The notes below the pieces were generated by a model. That model saw only the letters and a program-made list of their open reading frames with translations, made no database searches and was not told the DNA's origin. This document shows positions 50,748-62,678 of a DNA stretch of 64,000 nucleotides, one piece after another. The stretch is from an uncultured Eubacteriales bacterium (GTDB lineage Bacteria; Bacillota; Clostridia; Christensenellales; Aristaeellaceae): positions 1 through 64,000 of the forward strand of contig CADCFG010000003.1 of the NCBI GenBank assembly GCA_902800625.1, in the 5' to 3' direction. The position numbers and the translations under genes are program-made. The first letter of the stretch is position 1. Every line of letters starts with the position of its first letter.

Positions 50748-51842
50748 CAGCTTCTGCAAATAGCTGGTCACAAACCCCTCCAGCTTGCCGTCCATCACGG
50801 CGTTCACGTCGCCGGCCTCGTAGCCGGTGCGGTGGTCCTTCACCATGGTGTAGGGCTGGAACACGTAGGAGCGGATCTGGCTGCCCCATTCGATCTTCTT
50901 GAGCTCGCCCTTGATCTCGCCCATCTGCTCCTGGCGCTGCTGCTCCTTGAGTTCAGCCAGCCGCGCGCGCAGCCAGATGAAGCACATCTCCTTGTTCTGC
51001 ACCTGGCTGCGCTCGTTTTGGCACTGCACCACGATGCCGGTGGGCAAGTGGGTGATGCGCACGGCGGAGTCGGTTCGGTTGACGTGCTGGCCGCCGGCGC
51101 CGGAGGCGCGGTAGGTGTCGATGCGCAGGTCCTCGGGCCGGATCTCGATCTCGCCGTCGTCCTCGATGATGGGCGACACGTCCAGCGAGGCAAAGCTCGT
51201 GTGCCGCCTGGCGTTGCTGTCAAAGGGCGAGATGCGCACCAGCCGGTGCACGCCGCGCTCGGATTTCAGATAGCCGTAGGCGTAGTCGCCGGACACCTCG
51301 AACGTCACGGACTTGATGCCCGCCTCGTCGCCGTCCAGCAGGTCCAGCAGCTTCACCTGAAAGCCCATCCGCTCGCAGAAGCGGGTGTACATGCGGTAGA
51401 GCATCTGGGTCCAGTCCTGGGCCTCGGTGCCGCCCGCACCCGCGTGCAGCGAGAGGATGCAGTTGCAGCCGTCGTAGTCGCCGGTCAGCAGGGTCTGAAG
51501 CCGCAGGGTCTCCAGATCCTCTTTCAGCTTGTCAAACTCGGAGCGGATCTCCTCGGCGCTCCCCTCGTCGTCGGCCTCCTCCGCCAGCTCCATCAGCACC
51601 TCGATGTCGTCCGCGCGGCTGCACAGGCTCTCGTAGTGCTTGATGCGGCTCTCGGTGCTGCTGGCCTTCGCGGACACCTTCTGGGCGCGCTCGGTGTCGT
51701 CCCAGAAGCCCGGGGAGCCCATGTCCTCGTTGTATTCGATCAGCTGCTCGCGCAGGTGATCGATCTGCAGGCTCTTGCCCGCCTCGTCCAGCATGTTCCG
51801 GACGGCGTTCAGATCCTGCTTGAAAACTTCCATTTCGAGCAT
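50745..51842 (-). CDS. prfB: Peptide chain release factor 2
   Basis: Recognises UGA and UAA stops, 365 aa. The SPF anticodon-like motif (RISPFDSNARRHTSF) and the catalytic GGQ (RASGAGGQHVNRTDSAV) are intact. The start at 51842 has AGGA upstream; TTG at 51869 is a weaker option. No in-frame UGA or CTTTGAC shift site is present in the N-terminal region, so the usual autoregulatory +1 frameshift is absent here. The TGA stop begins a heptad array. Confidence 0.96.
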   Translation of the reverse strand: MLEMEVFKQDLNAVRNMLDEAGKSLQIDHLREQLIEYNEDMGSPGFWDDTERAQKVSAKASSTESRIKHYESLCSRADDIEVLMELAEEADDEGSAEEIRSEFDKLKEDLETLRLQTLLTGDYDGCNCILSLHAGAGGTEAQDWTQMLYRMYTRFCERMGFQVKLLDLLDGDEAGIKSVTFEVSGDYAYGYLKSERGVHRLVRISPFDSNARRHTSFASLDVSPIIEDDGEIEIRPEDLRIDTYRASGAGGQHVNRTDSAVRITHLPTGIVVQCQNERSQVQNKEMCFIWLRARLAELKEQQRQEQMGEIKGELKKIEWGSQIRSYVFQPYTMVKDHRTGYEAGDVNAVMDGKLEGFVTSYLQKL

Positions 51843-51867
51843 ATTTATCACATCCTGCTTTCTGATC

Positions 51868-52028
51868 AATTAGGAATTAGGAATTAGAAATGAGAAATTG
51901 TGGAAGAAATCCTTACGGATTTTATGGATTTTTGAAGAACGACAATTATTGCGATTCAATTTGTTTCAATCTCAAATCCGAAGGATTTGTACCGCCATTC
52001 CTCATTCTTCATTCCTCATTCCTCATTT
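51868..52028. repeat. Heptad-flanked palindromic element, copy E
   Basis: ATTAGGA, ATTAGGA, ATTAGAA, ATGAGAA heptads, hairpin GAAATCC-TTAC-GGATTTT, about 50 bp, hairpin CAAATCC-GAA-GGATTTG, TACCGCC, then ATTCCTC heptads. A small stem GCGGCTGAGCCGC links it to the secA stop. The other end is 25 nt from the prfB start. Confidence 0.9.
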
Positions 52029-52040
52029 GCGGCTCAGCCG

Positions 52041-54782
<2,742 letters not shown>

Positions 54783-54855
54783 ATTGGCCTCCGGGATGAT
54801 TTGAATGAATGCCCCTTTGCCTTCCGGCATAATGCGGCATTTTAATCTAATTTAT

Positions 54856-54885
54856 ATTATAGCACAGGAATCGGTGTTTTGACAA
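54856..54885 (-). promoter_or_regulatory. Promoter for secA
   Basis: Minus-strand TTGTCA and TATAAT with an 18-bp spacer; TGTGC before the -10 adds an extended element. The adjacent 54900-55050 region holds only weak plus-strand promoter boxes for the next gene. Confidence 0.8.
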
Positions 54886-55054
54886 TACGGGCGCGGCGCC
54901 CGGGCAGGTTAAAGCTCAAAACAGGCCCATGGTTTTTCACGGAAAATACATGCTGGCGTTATTGTCGCTTAAAACATCCATGAGATAATTATAAAACCAC
55001 GGTGGACGGCCCCTGCCGCCCCCTCCCGTATGGATTCGACCGAGAGGTTACGAT

Positions 55055-56116
55055 ATGCAGACGATCATGAAGCTCCTGCTTTACGCGGGACTTGAAAAAG
55101 AAGAATTCAAAGCGCTGAACAGAGACGCGCTGGCGGAAAACACCCGGAACCTGACCACCTATTCGCTGGTGGCCGTGCTGGTGTTCGGCATGCTGGTGGT
55201 GGCCAACGCCCTGGTAGGCAACATGACCAGCATCAACCAGATCCACTACATGCTGATGCTGGCGGCCAATCTGCTGATCTGGCTCGGCATGCGCTTCCTG
55301 GTGCCCAAGTGCCCCGGCCTGGCCCTGCCCCTGTTTTACGCCTTCATGGGGTTCCTGTACGCGTTCTCGCTGGCGATCACGGCCATCCACCCCTCGCTGC
55401 CCGCGGTGACCACCATCGTGCTGCTGTTTGCAATGCCCATGCTGTTGTGCGACCGGCCCATCCGCATGATCGGGATGACGGCGGTGGCCGTCACGGCGCT
55501 GTGCGCGGTTGCCTTCATCTACAAGCCCGTCGAGGTCGCTCAGGTCGATCTCTGGAACGGGGTGTCCTTCGCGGTGGTCGCCGCCGTGGTGGAGACGCTC
55601 CAGCAGCGCACGAAATACCGGCTGCTGGCCCAGGCCCGGAAGATCCGCATGCTGAGCGAAACGGACCTGCTCACCGGCGTAAAGAACCGCAACCACTACG
55701 AGACCCGGCTGGCCGGCTATGCCGACACCTGCCGGGAGAACCTGGTCTGCGTCTACGTGGACGTGAACGGGCTGCACGAGCTGAACAACACCCAGGGCCA
55801 CAAGGCCGGCGACGTGATGCTGCAGACCGTGGCCCACGAGCTCTCCGCCTGCTTCGGCGCGGAGGACACCTTCCGCATCGGCGGCGACGAGTTCGTCTGC
55901 TTCCGGGCGGACGCGCCGGAATATGCCGTGCGCGGCCAGGTGGACCACATCAGCGCCGTGCTCGCCGCCCGGAGCTACAACATCTCCGCGGGCATCAGCA
56001 GCCAGGTGAAATCCGAGCTGAGCCTGTCCGCCCTCACCACCGCCGCCGAGGAGGCCATGTTCCAGGCCAAGCGGGAATACTATGCCCAGGCGGGGCGGGA
56101 TCGGAGACGCAGATAA
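55055..56116 (+). CDS. Membrane diguanylate cyclase
   Basis: A 353-aa protein with five or six N-terminal membrane helices (residues about 35-180: TYSLVAVLVFGMLVV, LMLMLAANLLIWLGM and others) and a C-terminal GGDEF domain with GGDEF at 276-280. TDLLTGVKNRNHYETRLAGY begins the domain. The RxxD inhibitory site is not conserved (GAED). Predicted to make cyclic di-GMP on a membrane-sensed cue. GAGAGG is 7 nt before ATG. Confidence 0.9.
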   Translation: MQTIMKLLLYAGLEKEEFKALNRDALAENTRNLTTYSLVAVLVFGMLVVANALVGNMTSINQIHYMLMLAANLLIWLGMRFLVPKCPGLALPLFYAFMGFLYAFSLAITAIHPSLPAVTTIVLLFAMPMLLCDRPIRMIGMTAVAVTALCAVAFIYKPVEVAQVDLWNGVSFAVVAAVVETLQQRTKYRLLAQARKIRMLSETDLLTGVKNRNHYETRLAGYADTCRENLVCVYVDVNGLHELNNTQGHKAGDVMLQTVAHELSACFGAEDTFRIGGDEFVCFRADAPEYAVRGQVDHISAVLAARSYNISAGISSQVKSELSLSALTTAAEEAMFQAKREYYAQAGRDRRRR

Positions 56117-56124
56117 ACGGAAAA

Positions 56125-56165
56125 GAAGAATCGGCGGAGGCCATCAAGCCTCCGCCGATTCTTTG
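56125..56165. terminator. Bidirectional terminator between diguanylate cyclase genes
   Basis: AGAATCGGCGGAGGC-CATCAA-GCCTCCGCCGATTCT, then TTG; A-rich on one side, T-rich on the other. Confidence 0.92.
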
Positions 56166-56169
56166 TCCT

Positions 56170-57624
56170 TCATCGCCGCCTGTCGTGACCGCGGGCCTGG
56201 TAGTATTCCCGCTTGGCCTTGTACATCTCCTCGTCCGCCTGCTTGGCCAGCTCCGCCAGCGAAAGCTCCGGGTGGTCCTTCGCCTTCACGCAGCCGCAGG
56301 AAACGCTCAGCTCCCTGCCGTTGCGGCGCGTCCAGGTCTCCTGGCGCAGGGCAAATTCCTCCTGCGCCCGGGAAAGCTGGGCGTCGTCGATGAACAGCAT
56401 CGCCACGAACTCGTCGCCGCCGGTGCGATAGATGGAGCCGTAGTCGCCGAAGCACTCCAGTATGAACCGCGCCGCATGGATCAACAGCTCGTCCCCCGCC
56501 TCGTGGCCCAGGGTGTCGTTGGCGGCCTTCAGGCCGTTCAAATCCAGCGTCATGTAGGTCAGCTCCGCCCGACGCGGGTCCTTCGCCATGGCGGTCAGGT
56601 CGTTGCCATAGGCGCGCCGGTTCAAAAGCCCGGTGAGGGAATCGGTGTTGGCGTTGCGCTGCTCGTCCAGGATCTGCAGGGTCATCCTCCGCACGATGAA
56701 GCTGATCACGCCCACCGCCAGCAGCAGGTACAGCAGCACCATGAGCAGCGTGACGGGGATGTTCTGGTCGATGGTGGACCGATCCTGCACGACGGCGATC
56801 AGGTAATCCTCCATGGCCTGCATCGTGCAATAGCCGGGCCTTTGCTCCATCATCGCGGGGAATGTCGCGCTGCCGATGCTCTCCAGCTGCTCCGTCGCGC
56901 GCAGGCCCAGCGAATCCAGCTGGCGCCCGATATGGCGGGAAACGGTGGAGCCCAGTATCTCCCCGCTCTTCCTGTCGGCCACGATCATCTCCACGCCGTC
57001 ATAGGCGGGCATGCTGTTGATGACCTCGGAAATCTCGTTGGCGCGGAGCTCCTCCATCAGCCGCAGCGGCTCGATGCCCACCTGGATCATGTGCGTGCCC
57101 GCGTCGTTCCAGCAGATGGCATACATCATGGACTTGGCCTCGGCGGTGTTGGGCGTCACGTCCTGGCACATGGAGAGGGCCTTGTTCTCCAGCATCGGCT
57201 TGAAATAGGCCATCTGCTCGCCGGAATCGAAGGAATAGCCGTAGTAGATCGGCACCGTTCCGGCATAGATGGTGCCCGTTTCGTCAAACAGGTGGATCTC
57301 GTCGATGTCCATCAGCTTGGCGACGCGAATCTGCTCGGAGATGTCCGTCTCCATGCCCGGCACGTGGTCGATGATGTAGGACACGGCCTTGGCCTTGGTG
57401 ATGTAGTTTTCCTTCAGCGAATCCACCAGCGCCTGTTCCTTGTGCTCGTTGGTGAGCAGCACGTTTTCCATCTGGTCCGCCAGCAGCCTCGTGGTGCGAT
57501 AGGCCTGCTCGCGGTTGCTGCGCGCCATCACAAAGTATTCGATGCCCAGCAGCAGCGCCAGGATGCAGGTAACGATGATGGTCAACTGCACCGCGTTCAC
57601 CCTGCCTGCCCTTCCGCTCCTCAT
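56170..57624 (-). CDS. Diguanylate cyclase with extracellular double-Cache-like sensor
   Basis: A 484-aa protein with two membrane helices (VQLTIIVTCILALLLGIEYFV near 12-32 and LLMVLLYLLLAVGVISFIV near 310-330) enclosing a sensor domain of about 270 residues that looks like dCache (ENYITKAKAVSYIID ... IHLFDETGTIYAGTVPIYYGYSF). GGDEF lies at 402-406 with TLDLNGLKAANDTLGHEAGD before it. No RxxD site. GGGGAGG is 8 nt before ATG at 57624. Confidence 0.92.
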   Translation of the reverse strand: MRSGRAGRVNAVQLTIIVTCILALLLGIEYFVMARSNREQAYRTTRLLADQMENVLLTNEHKEQALVDSLKENYITKAKAVSYIIDHVPGMETDISEQIRVAKLMDIDEIHLFDETGTIYAGTVPIYYGYSFDSGEQMAYFKPMLENKALSMCQDVTPNTAEAKSMMYAICWNDAGTHMIQVGIEPLRLMEELRANEISEVINSMPAYDGVEMIVADRKSGEILGSTVSRHIGRQLDSLGLRATEQLESIGSATFPAMMEQRPGYCTMQAMEDYLIAVVQDRSTIDQNIPVTLLMVLLYLLLAVGVISFIVRRMTLQILDEQRNANTDSLTGLLNRRAYGNDLTAMAKDPRRAELTYMTLDLNGLKAANDTLGHEAGDELLIHAARFILECFGDYGSIYRTGGDEFVAMLFIDDAQLSRAQEEFALRQETWTRRNGRELSVSCGCVKAKDHPELSLAELAKQADEEMYKAKREYYQARGHDRRR

Positions 57625-57716
57625 GGCAGCGCCTCCCCGCTCATTCAAACTGTTGCGCCCGATCATGTCGACCAGGCTGCTCCCGTTATGCTCATCTCTT
57701 GGCTCGCGACAACTCC

Positions 57717-57745
57717 ATTATAGCCAAGCGTTTTCATCATTGCAA
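57717..57745 (-). promoter_or_regulatory. Promoter for the dCache diguanylate cyclase
   Basis: Minus-strand TTGCAA and TATAAT separated by 17 bp. Between it and 57806 a GC-rich stem (TTGGGC/GCCCAA) may terminate the transglutaminase transcript. Confidence 0.7.
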
Positions 57746-57806
57746 ATGAATAATTTGGGCAGGGCCCCGCCGGGCAAGGGCCCAACTGATTTTGACGCCG
57801 GAGCCC

Positions 57807-60179
57807 TCAGGGGATCTGCTCAAAGTCCCCCAGCCCGCGGAAGACGCGCGTCAGGCCAAAGCGCAGCTTCTCCCGGCGGCCCATGGCTCCCTGGAAGCCC
57901 ACATAGGCCCTCAGGCCGTTTTCGATGTCGTCCCGGGACAGGGGTTTTTTGCCGTAGCTGGACGCGGTCACGGCGCGGACGAAGCCGGCGTACTCGGGGT
58001 TTTTGAACTGCCCGGACACCCGCTGGGCGAAGGCCTCAGGGGTCTCGCCGTTCACGGGCGTCTGGCCCATGTGGGCAAGCAGCGTCAAATTCGCCCGGTA
58101 CACGATCATCCCGGCCTGGCGGGCGGTTTTGGCCTTTCCGGCCAGCTTCGCGGGATTGGCCCGGTCCAGCCGGCCGCGCACCCACCGGACCGCCAGCGCG
58201 ATGAGCGCGACGAGCAGCAGTATCCCCAGCAGCCACCACAGCCAGCGCTGGCCGTTCCCGTCCTGCGCGCCGTCCACGTCGGGCAGCTCGCCGTCCTCCG
58301 GCTCATCCTGCGCGCCGTCATCCTCCGGCTGGGTCGTCGGTTCGTCCTGCGCGCCGCTGTCCTCCGGCTCGGGCGAGGGCGTGGGTTCGTCGCCCAGGCC
58401 ACCCTCGTCGGGCGCGGGGCTGGGCGTAGGCGTGGGCTCGCCGCCGTCGTAGTCGCCCTCGGCGGGCGTCATGGGATCCTGGCCATCCGTGCCGTCGTCG
58501 CCGGCATACTGCTCGCCCTCGGGCATGCCGTTGCGGCCCGTGGCCCCGCCGGTGGCGTCGAAGGGCACCCAGCCCACGCCTCGGAAGTACACCTCGGCCC
58601 AGGCGTGGGCATTCTCGCCGGTGAGCACCTGCTGGCCCGGGCGGGCCAGGTAGCCCTCCACATAGCGCGTGGGCAGGCCCGCGATGCGGCCCATCACCGC
58701 CATGGCCGTGGCATAGTAGCTGCAATAGCCCTCCCGGCTGTCCAGCAGGAAGTAGGACACGAAATCCCGGCCCTGGGGCGGGTAATCGGTGTCCAGGGTG
58801 TAGCGCATCTCCCGGCGCAGGTATTCCATGATGGCCACGGCCCGGTCATAGGGGTTGTCCAGATCGCCGGTCAGCTGCATGGTCAGGGCATAGACGCCGC
58901 CTTCGATGCCCTCTGGCAGCTGGCTGTGGTGGCCCACCACCTCCTGCCATTGGTCGTCATTGGCGTCCTCTCCCTTCACCACCGCCTCGCGCAGCACGTC
59001 TCCGGGCAGCACCTGCAGCGCCCGCAGGCGATAGCGGTCCCCGGGCTGCACCTCGCGGGTCAGGAACATCTCCCCGGCGGTGTTGTAGTAGACCGCGGTG
59101 GACAGGTCCATCTCGAACTTTTCCAGCCGCCCCGGCACGAACAGCGTGCTGGTGCCCTCGGAGAGCATCTCCACGCCCACGTCCGTGGTCAGCAGCGCGC
59201 CCCTGTCGCCCGCAAAGCCGTGGTTGAACACCCGGTCGCGGATGGAGGCGTGGGTCAGGTCGTAGTACAGATACCGGTTCTTCGGCGCGGCATCCACCCA
59301 GGAATACCCGGTGTAGGCCGAGCGGATCGCGCCGCGCAGCAGCACCTGGGCGTCGGTTTCCACCCGCATCACCGGGTCGGTGTGGGGATCGGCAGGGCCG
59401 CCCAGCATGGACACGACGCTCTCCCCCACCTCGCCGGCGTGATCGTAGCCCTCCTGGGCGATGGAGAAGGCGATGCGCTCCTCGGTGAAGTTGAAGTACT
59501 GCTCGAACACCGCCCGCACCCGCTCAGCCGCCTGCTCCAACGGCGGCCAGGTGACCCGGTTCCCCGGCAGGAACGCCAGCGCCAGCGCCACGGCCAGCGT
59601 CGCCGGGATCAGCACCCGCAGCGCGGACACGTCCCGCTGCACGCCGCCGGTGAGGGCAAAGGCCGCCGCCGCCGCGACCAGCCCAGGCGCCGTGGCCGCC
59701 ATGGAGGCGTCCTCGCTCATGGCGTGGCAGGCCACCAGGATCGACAGCAGCACCATGATGGCCATGGACACGAATTCCCGCCGGTTCAGCATGGCAAAGA
59801 ACAGCGCCCCCATCACAAACGCCCCGATGGACAGCAGCGTGCCGCCGCCCAGGGCCACCTGCGCCGCCTCCGCCTCCTGGCCAGACCAGGACGCGAACAC
59901 CGCCTTGATGGCCCCCAGCCCCGCCGCGTGGCTGCCGGCAAATACCGCGGCTATGGCGATGAACAGCCCCGCCGCCAGCGCCGCGCCGCCGCCGGACATC
60001 GCGCCCAGCAGGCCCAGGCCCGCCGCCAGCAGCCCCGCGAAGTAAAGCCCCGCGCCGCTGACCGCCAGCCCCATGGCCGAGGCCAGCACACAGGCGGCGC
60101 TGCCGGCGAACAGCATCGCCAGCACCGCCGCCACGATCGAGCGGGTCGCCTTCGATTTTTGGGATAGCTTGTTGGACAT
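57807..60179 (-). CDS. Transglutaminase-like membrane protein
   Basis: A 790-aa protein. About six N-terminal membrane helices (to residue 215), an extracytoplasmic transglutaminase-like domain with triad Cys486 (SREGYCSYYATA), His525 (ENAHAWAEVYF) and Asp541 (PFDATGG), a long acidic Pro/Glu-rich linker of about 75 residues with PTPSPAPDEG-type repeats, a last helix (WWLLGILLLVALIALAV) and a DUF4129-like cytosolic tail. AAGGAA precedes the ATG. Last gene of moxR-DUF58-transglutaminase, a common trio whose substrate is unknown. Confidence 0.92.
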   Translation of the reverse strand: MSNKLSQKSKATRSIVAAVLAMLFAGSAACVLASAMGLAVSGAGLYFAGLLAAGLGLLGAMSGGGAALAAGLFIAIAAVFAGSHAAGLGAIKAVFASWSGQEAEAAQVALGGGTLLSIGAFVMGALFFAMLNRREFVSMAIMVLLSILVACHAMSEDASMAATAPGLVAAAAAFALTGGVQRDVSALRVLIPATLAVALALAFLPGNRVTWPPLEQAAERVRAVFEQYFNFTEERIAFSIAQEGYDHAGEVGESVVSMLGGPADPHTDPVMRVETDAQVLLRGAIRSAYTGYSWVDAAPKNRYLYYDLTHASIRDRVFNHGFAGDRGALLTTDVGVEMLSEGTSTLFVPGRLEKFEMDLSTAVYYNTAGEMFLTREVQPGDRYRLRALQVLPGDVLREAVVKGEDANDDQWQEVVGHHSQLPEGIEGGVYALTMQLTGDLDNPYDRAVAIMEYLRREMRYTLDTDYPPQGRDFVSYFLLDSREGYCSYYATAMAVMGRIAGLPTRYVEGYLARPGQQVLTGENAHAWAEVYFRGVGWVPFDATGGATGRNGMPEGEQYAGDDGTDGQDPMTPAEGDYDGGEPTPTPSPAPDEGGLGDEPTPSPEPEDSGAQDEPTTQPEDDGAQDEPEDGELPDVDGAQDGNGQRWLWWLLGILLLVALIALAVRWVRGRLDRANPAKLAGKAKTARQAGMIVYRANLTLLAHMGQTPVNGETPEAFAQRVSGQFKNPEYAGFVRAVTASSYGKKPLSRDDIENGLRAYVGFQGAMGRREKLRFGLTRVFRGLGDFEQIP

Positions 60180-60239
60180 AGCGTGTTCCTTGTTTCAGGA
60201 GCAGAAATTGCGGACGGGCGAGAAGCGCGGCAGCAGCTA

Positions 60240-60267
60240 TTCCTGCTCCCTGCTCCCTGATCCCTCA
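60240..60267 (-). repeat. Heptad array at the DUF58 gene stop codon
   Basis: TGA followed by GGGATCA, GGGAGCA, GGGAGCA, GGAATAG on the minus strand. Only one arm is present. Confidence 0.85.
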
Positions 60268-61491
60268 CCCGTCGTATTCGTCGTCAAACGCCGCCTCGGC
60301 GGCCCTTTGCCGGTCCTCGTCGGAGCGGACGCCCTCCCAGGGATCCAGGCGCTCGGCCTTCACGCCGCCCATCTTCACGCGCTCGATCAGCGCCATGGAC
60401 TCGTCCCGGTCGTCGTCGGACACCCAGATCAGCTTCGTGGCCACGCCGCTGCGCTGCATGCGCAGGGCCATGTCCGCGATGCGGGTGGTCAGCCGCGCCG
60501 TCACCAGCACAGCCCCGCCGGTGCGCTGGAACCGGGCCAGCATCAGCATCAGCACCTGCTCGTAGCCGTAGGGGCTGTCGAACTTCACCCGCAGCATGGC
60601 GTCGGTGAAGGCGGCGATGTCCGCCGGGGACTGGCCGGCGATCTCCCCGGGCCGCGCGCCCACCAGGGGCATGCGCACCGGATAGCCGGCCTTCAGCTGG
60701 GCCTGGGCGGCGGAAAGGGCTGCCTCACACACGCAGTCCTCCAGCGTCAGCTGCTGGTCCCGCAGGGCGGTCAGTTCCGCCAGGTCGGGGATGATCAGCG
60801 TGTCCGGCCGGGCGCTCTCCTCATAGGTGCGCACCAGCAGCTCCCGCTTGCGCAGCGACAGCTTCCAGTGGATCTTCTTCAGCTCGTCGCCCTCCTGCCA
60901 GGCGCGCACGTCCGAGGGCGAGGCGTTGTCCTCGGCGGCGCGGCTGCGGAATTCCGGCCCCTGGTCGATGGCGGTCAGCTGAAGCGGCGCCACCTCCGAA
61001 ACCCTCGGCAGCACCTCCAGCTTCACCAGCCGGGTGTGGGGGCTGCGGCTCAGGCGCACCAGGCCGAACACGTCCTCCACGCTGATGCGCGTCACGCCCG
61101 CCTCGTACACGCCCCGGTGGGGGCACTGTATCACCTGGCGGAACGTGCGCCGGGAGAAGGGCGGGCAGGAGACGTTCACCTCCTGGGTGGGCGCGTAGGC
61201 CGAGGGCACGTTCAGGTGCACGCGGATGGACGCCACGGGCAGAAGGCAGCCGTGGCGCAGGTTGAACACCGCCACCATGCGCTCGCCCCGGTTCACCCGG
61301 GTGCGCACGCCTTTGATGTCGAACTTGAGCGTGAACAGCGTCCAGACCACCGCCACGGCCCCCAGCGCCAGCATCATCGACAGCGCCAGGGCGATCAGGT
61401 AGTAAAGCCGCGTGCCCGTGCTCAACCCGGCCACCAGCATCGCCGCCATCACCAGTCCGTAGCCCAGGCGGCGGGAATTCATTGCATACAT
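60265..61491 (-). CDS. DUF58 domain protein
   Basis: A 408-aa protein with two N-terminal membrane helices (LGYGLVMAAMLVAGL; LIALALSMMLALGAVAVVW) and a C-terminal DUF58 domain with DVRAWQEGDELKKIHWKLSLRKRELLVRTYEE, the signature block. VWA-like fold expected. Starts at 61491 (MYAM) and 61482 (MNSR) are both near AAGGA. Works with the MoxR ATPase and the transglutaminase-like protein. Its TGA lies at the edge of a heptad array. Confidence 0.9.
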   Translation of the reverse strand: MYAMNSRRLGYGLVMAAMLVAGLSTGTRLYYLIALALSMMLALGAVAVVWTLFTLKFDIKGVRTRVNRGERMVAVFNLRHGCLLPVASIRVHLNVPSAYAPTQEVNVSCPPFSRRTFRQVIQCPHRGVYEAGVTRISVEDVFGLVRLSRSPHTRLVKLEVLPRVSEVAPLQLTAIDQGPEFRSRAAEDNASPSDVRAWQEGDELKKIHWKLSLRKRELLVRTYEESARPDTLIIPDLAELTALRDQQLTLEDCVCEAALSAAQAQLKAGYPVRMPLVGARPGEIAGQSPADIAAFTDAMLRVKFDSPYGYEQVLMLMLARFQRTGGAVLVTARLTTRIADMALRMQRSGVATKLIWVSDDDRDESMALIERVKMGGVKAERLDPWEGVRSDEDRQRAAEAAFDDEYDG

Positions 61492-61528
61492 TCCTTGATT
61501 TCCTTGTATGGCGTATATTTATAAGGGG

Positions 61529-62482
61529 TTACTGTCCTTTGACCTTCACCGGCACCTGCACGCTGCCCATCACATTGGAAAGGATCTTCTGGGCGGTCAT
61601 GTTGCGCATGCGGGCCTCGGGCGACAGCACCAGCCTGTGGGCCAGCACCGGCTCGGCCATCTTCTGCACGTCCTCCGGGCGCACGAAGTCCCGCCCGTCC
61701 AGCAGCGCCGCGGCCTGGGCGGCGCGCAGCAGCGATATGGCCCCGCGGGTGGACACGCCCAGGGCCAGCGCCCCGCTCTTGCGGGTGGCGGCGGCGATGG
61801 CGGACACGTAGACGCGGATCTCCTTCGCCGCGTAGACCTTTTCCACCTCCTGCTGCAGCCGCACGATGTCGGCGCTGGTGCAGATGGGCTTCAGCTCCTC
61901 CATGGGCCGCTGGCCGGTGGTGTAGCGCTCCAGGATGTCCGCCTCCTCCTGGGGGGTGGGATAGCCGATGGACACCCGCATGAAGAAGCGGTCCAGCTGG
62001 GCCTCCGGCAGCGGATAGGTGCCCACGAAGTCCACCGGGTTCTGGGTGGCCAGCACGATGAAGGGCTGGGGCATGGCGTAGGTCACGCCGTCCACGGACA
62101 CCTGGCCCTCCTCCATCACCTCCAGCAGCGACGACTGGGTCTTGGGCGAGGTGCGGTTGATCTCGTCCGCCAGCACAATCTGGCTCATGATCATGCCGGG
62201 GCGGTACTCCAGCTCGCCGGTCTTGAAGTTGGCGATGGAGAAGCCGGTGATGTCGCTGGGCGTGATGTCCGGGGTGAACTGTATGCGCTTGAAGGAGCAG
62301 TCCAGCGACCGGGCCAGGGCGCTGGCCAGGGTGGTCTTGCCCACGCCGGGCACGTCCTCGATCAGCACGTGGCCCCGGCAGAGTATGGCCACCATCATCA
62401 GCTCGATGGCGTCCTCCTTGCCCACGATGACCTTGCCCACGTTCCGGGTGAGCAGTTGGGCGAAACGCTGTGTAACCTGCAT
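61529..62482 (-). CDS. MoxR family AAA ATPase
   Basis: A 317-aa chaperone-like ATPase. Walker A DVPGVGKTT at 43-51, Walker B IVLADEINRTSPKTQSSLLEVMEE, sensor ATQNPVDFVGTYPLPEAQLDRFFMR with the arginine finger, and a C-terminal lid. AAGGAG lies 8 nt before ATG. First gene of the operon with DUF58 and transglutaminase. MoxR proteins mature partner complexes; the client is not known. Confidence 0.93.
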   Translation of the reverse strand: MQVTQRFAQLLTRNVGKVIVGKEDAIELMMVAILCRGHVLIEDVPGVGKTTLASALARSLDCSFKRIQFTPDITPSDITGFSIANFKTGELEYRPGMIMSQIVLADEINRTSPKTQSSLLEVMEEGQVSVDGVTYAMPQPFIVLATQNPVDFVGTYPLPEAQLDRFFMRVSIGYPTPQEEADILERYTTGQRPMEELKPICTSADIVRLQQEVEKVYAAKEIRVYVSAIAAATRKSGALALGVSTRGAISLLRAAQAAALLDGRDFVRPEDVQKMAEPVLAHRLVLSPEARMRNMTAQKILSNVMGSVQVPVKVKGQ

Positions 62483-62558
62483 AGATGTATCTCCTTGGCT
62501 TTCGATAACTTCTTTTTGACCGCCCCGCCGGGCGATTGGTTCCATATAGCCTCATCTT

Positions 62559-62588
62559 AGTATACAATATTCCCTCGCCGATTTACAA
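62559..62588 (-). promoter_or_regulatory. Promoter of the moxR operon
   Basis: Minus-strand TTGTAA and TATACT with an 18-bp spacer, facing away from the acpS promoter. Confidence 0.6.
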
Positions 62589-62615
62589 GGAAAACTGTCC
62601 AAAACGCCGTTTCTG

Positions 62616-62624
62616 TGCTATAAT
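62616..62624 (+). promoter_or_regulatory. Extended -10 promoter for acpS
   Basis: TGCTATAAT; the start codon lies about 55 nt downstream. Confidence 0.6.
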
Positions 62625-62678
62625 ATTAAACGGAACGCCGCAATTGAGCCGTTTTTCAGCGATAAGGGGGTGCAGGCC

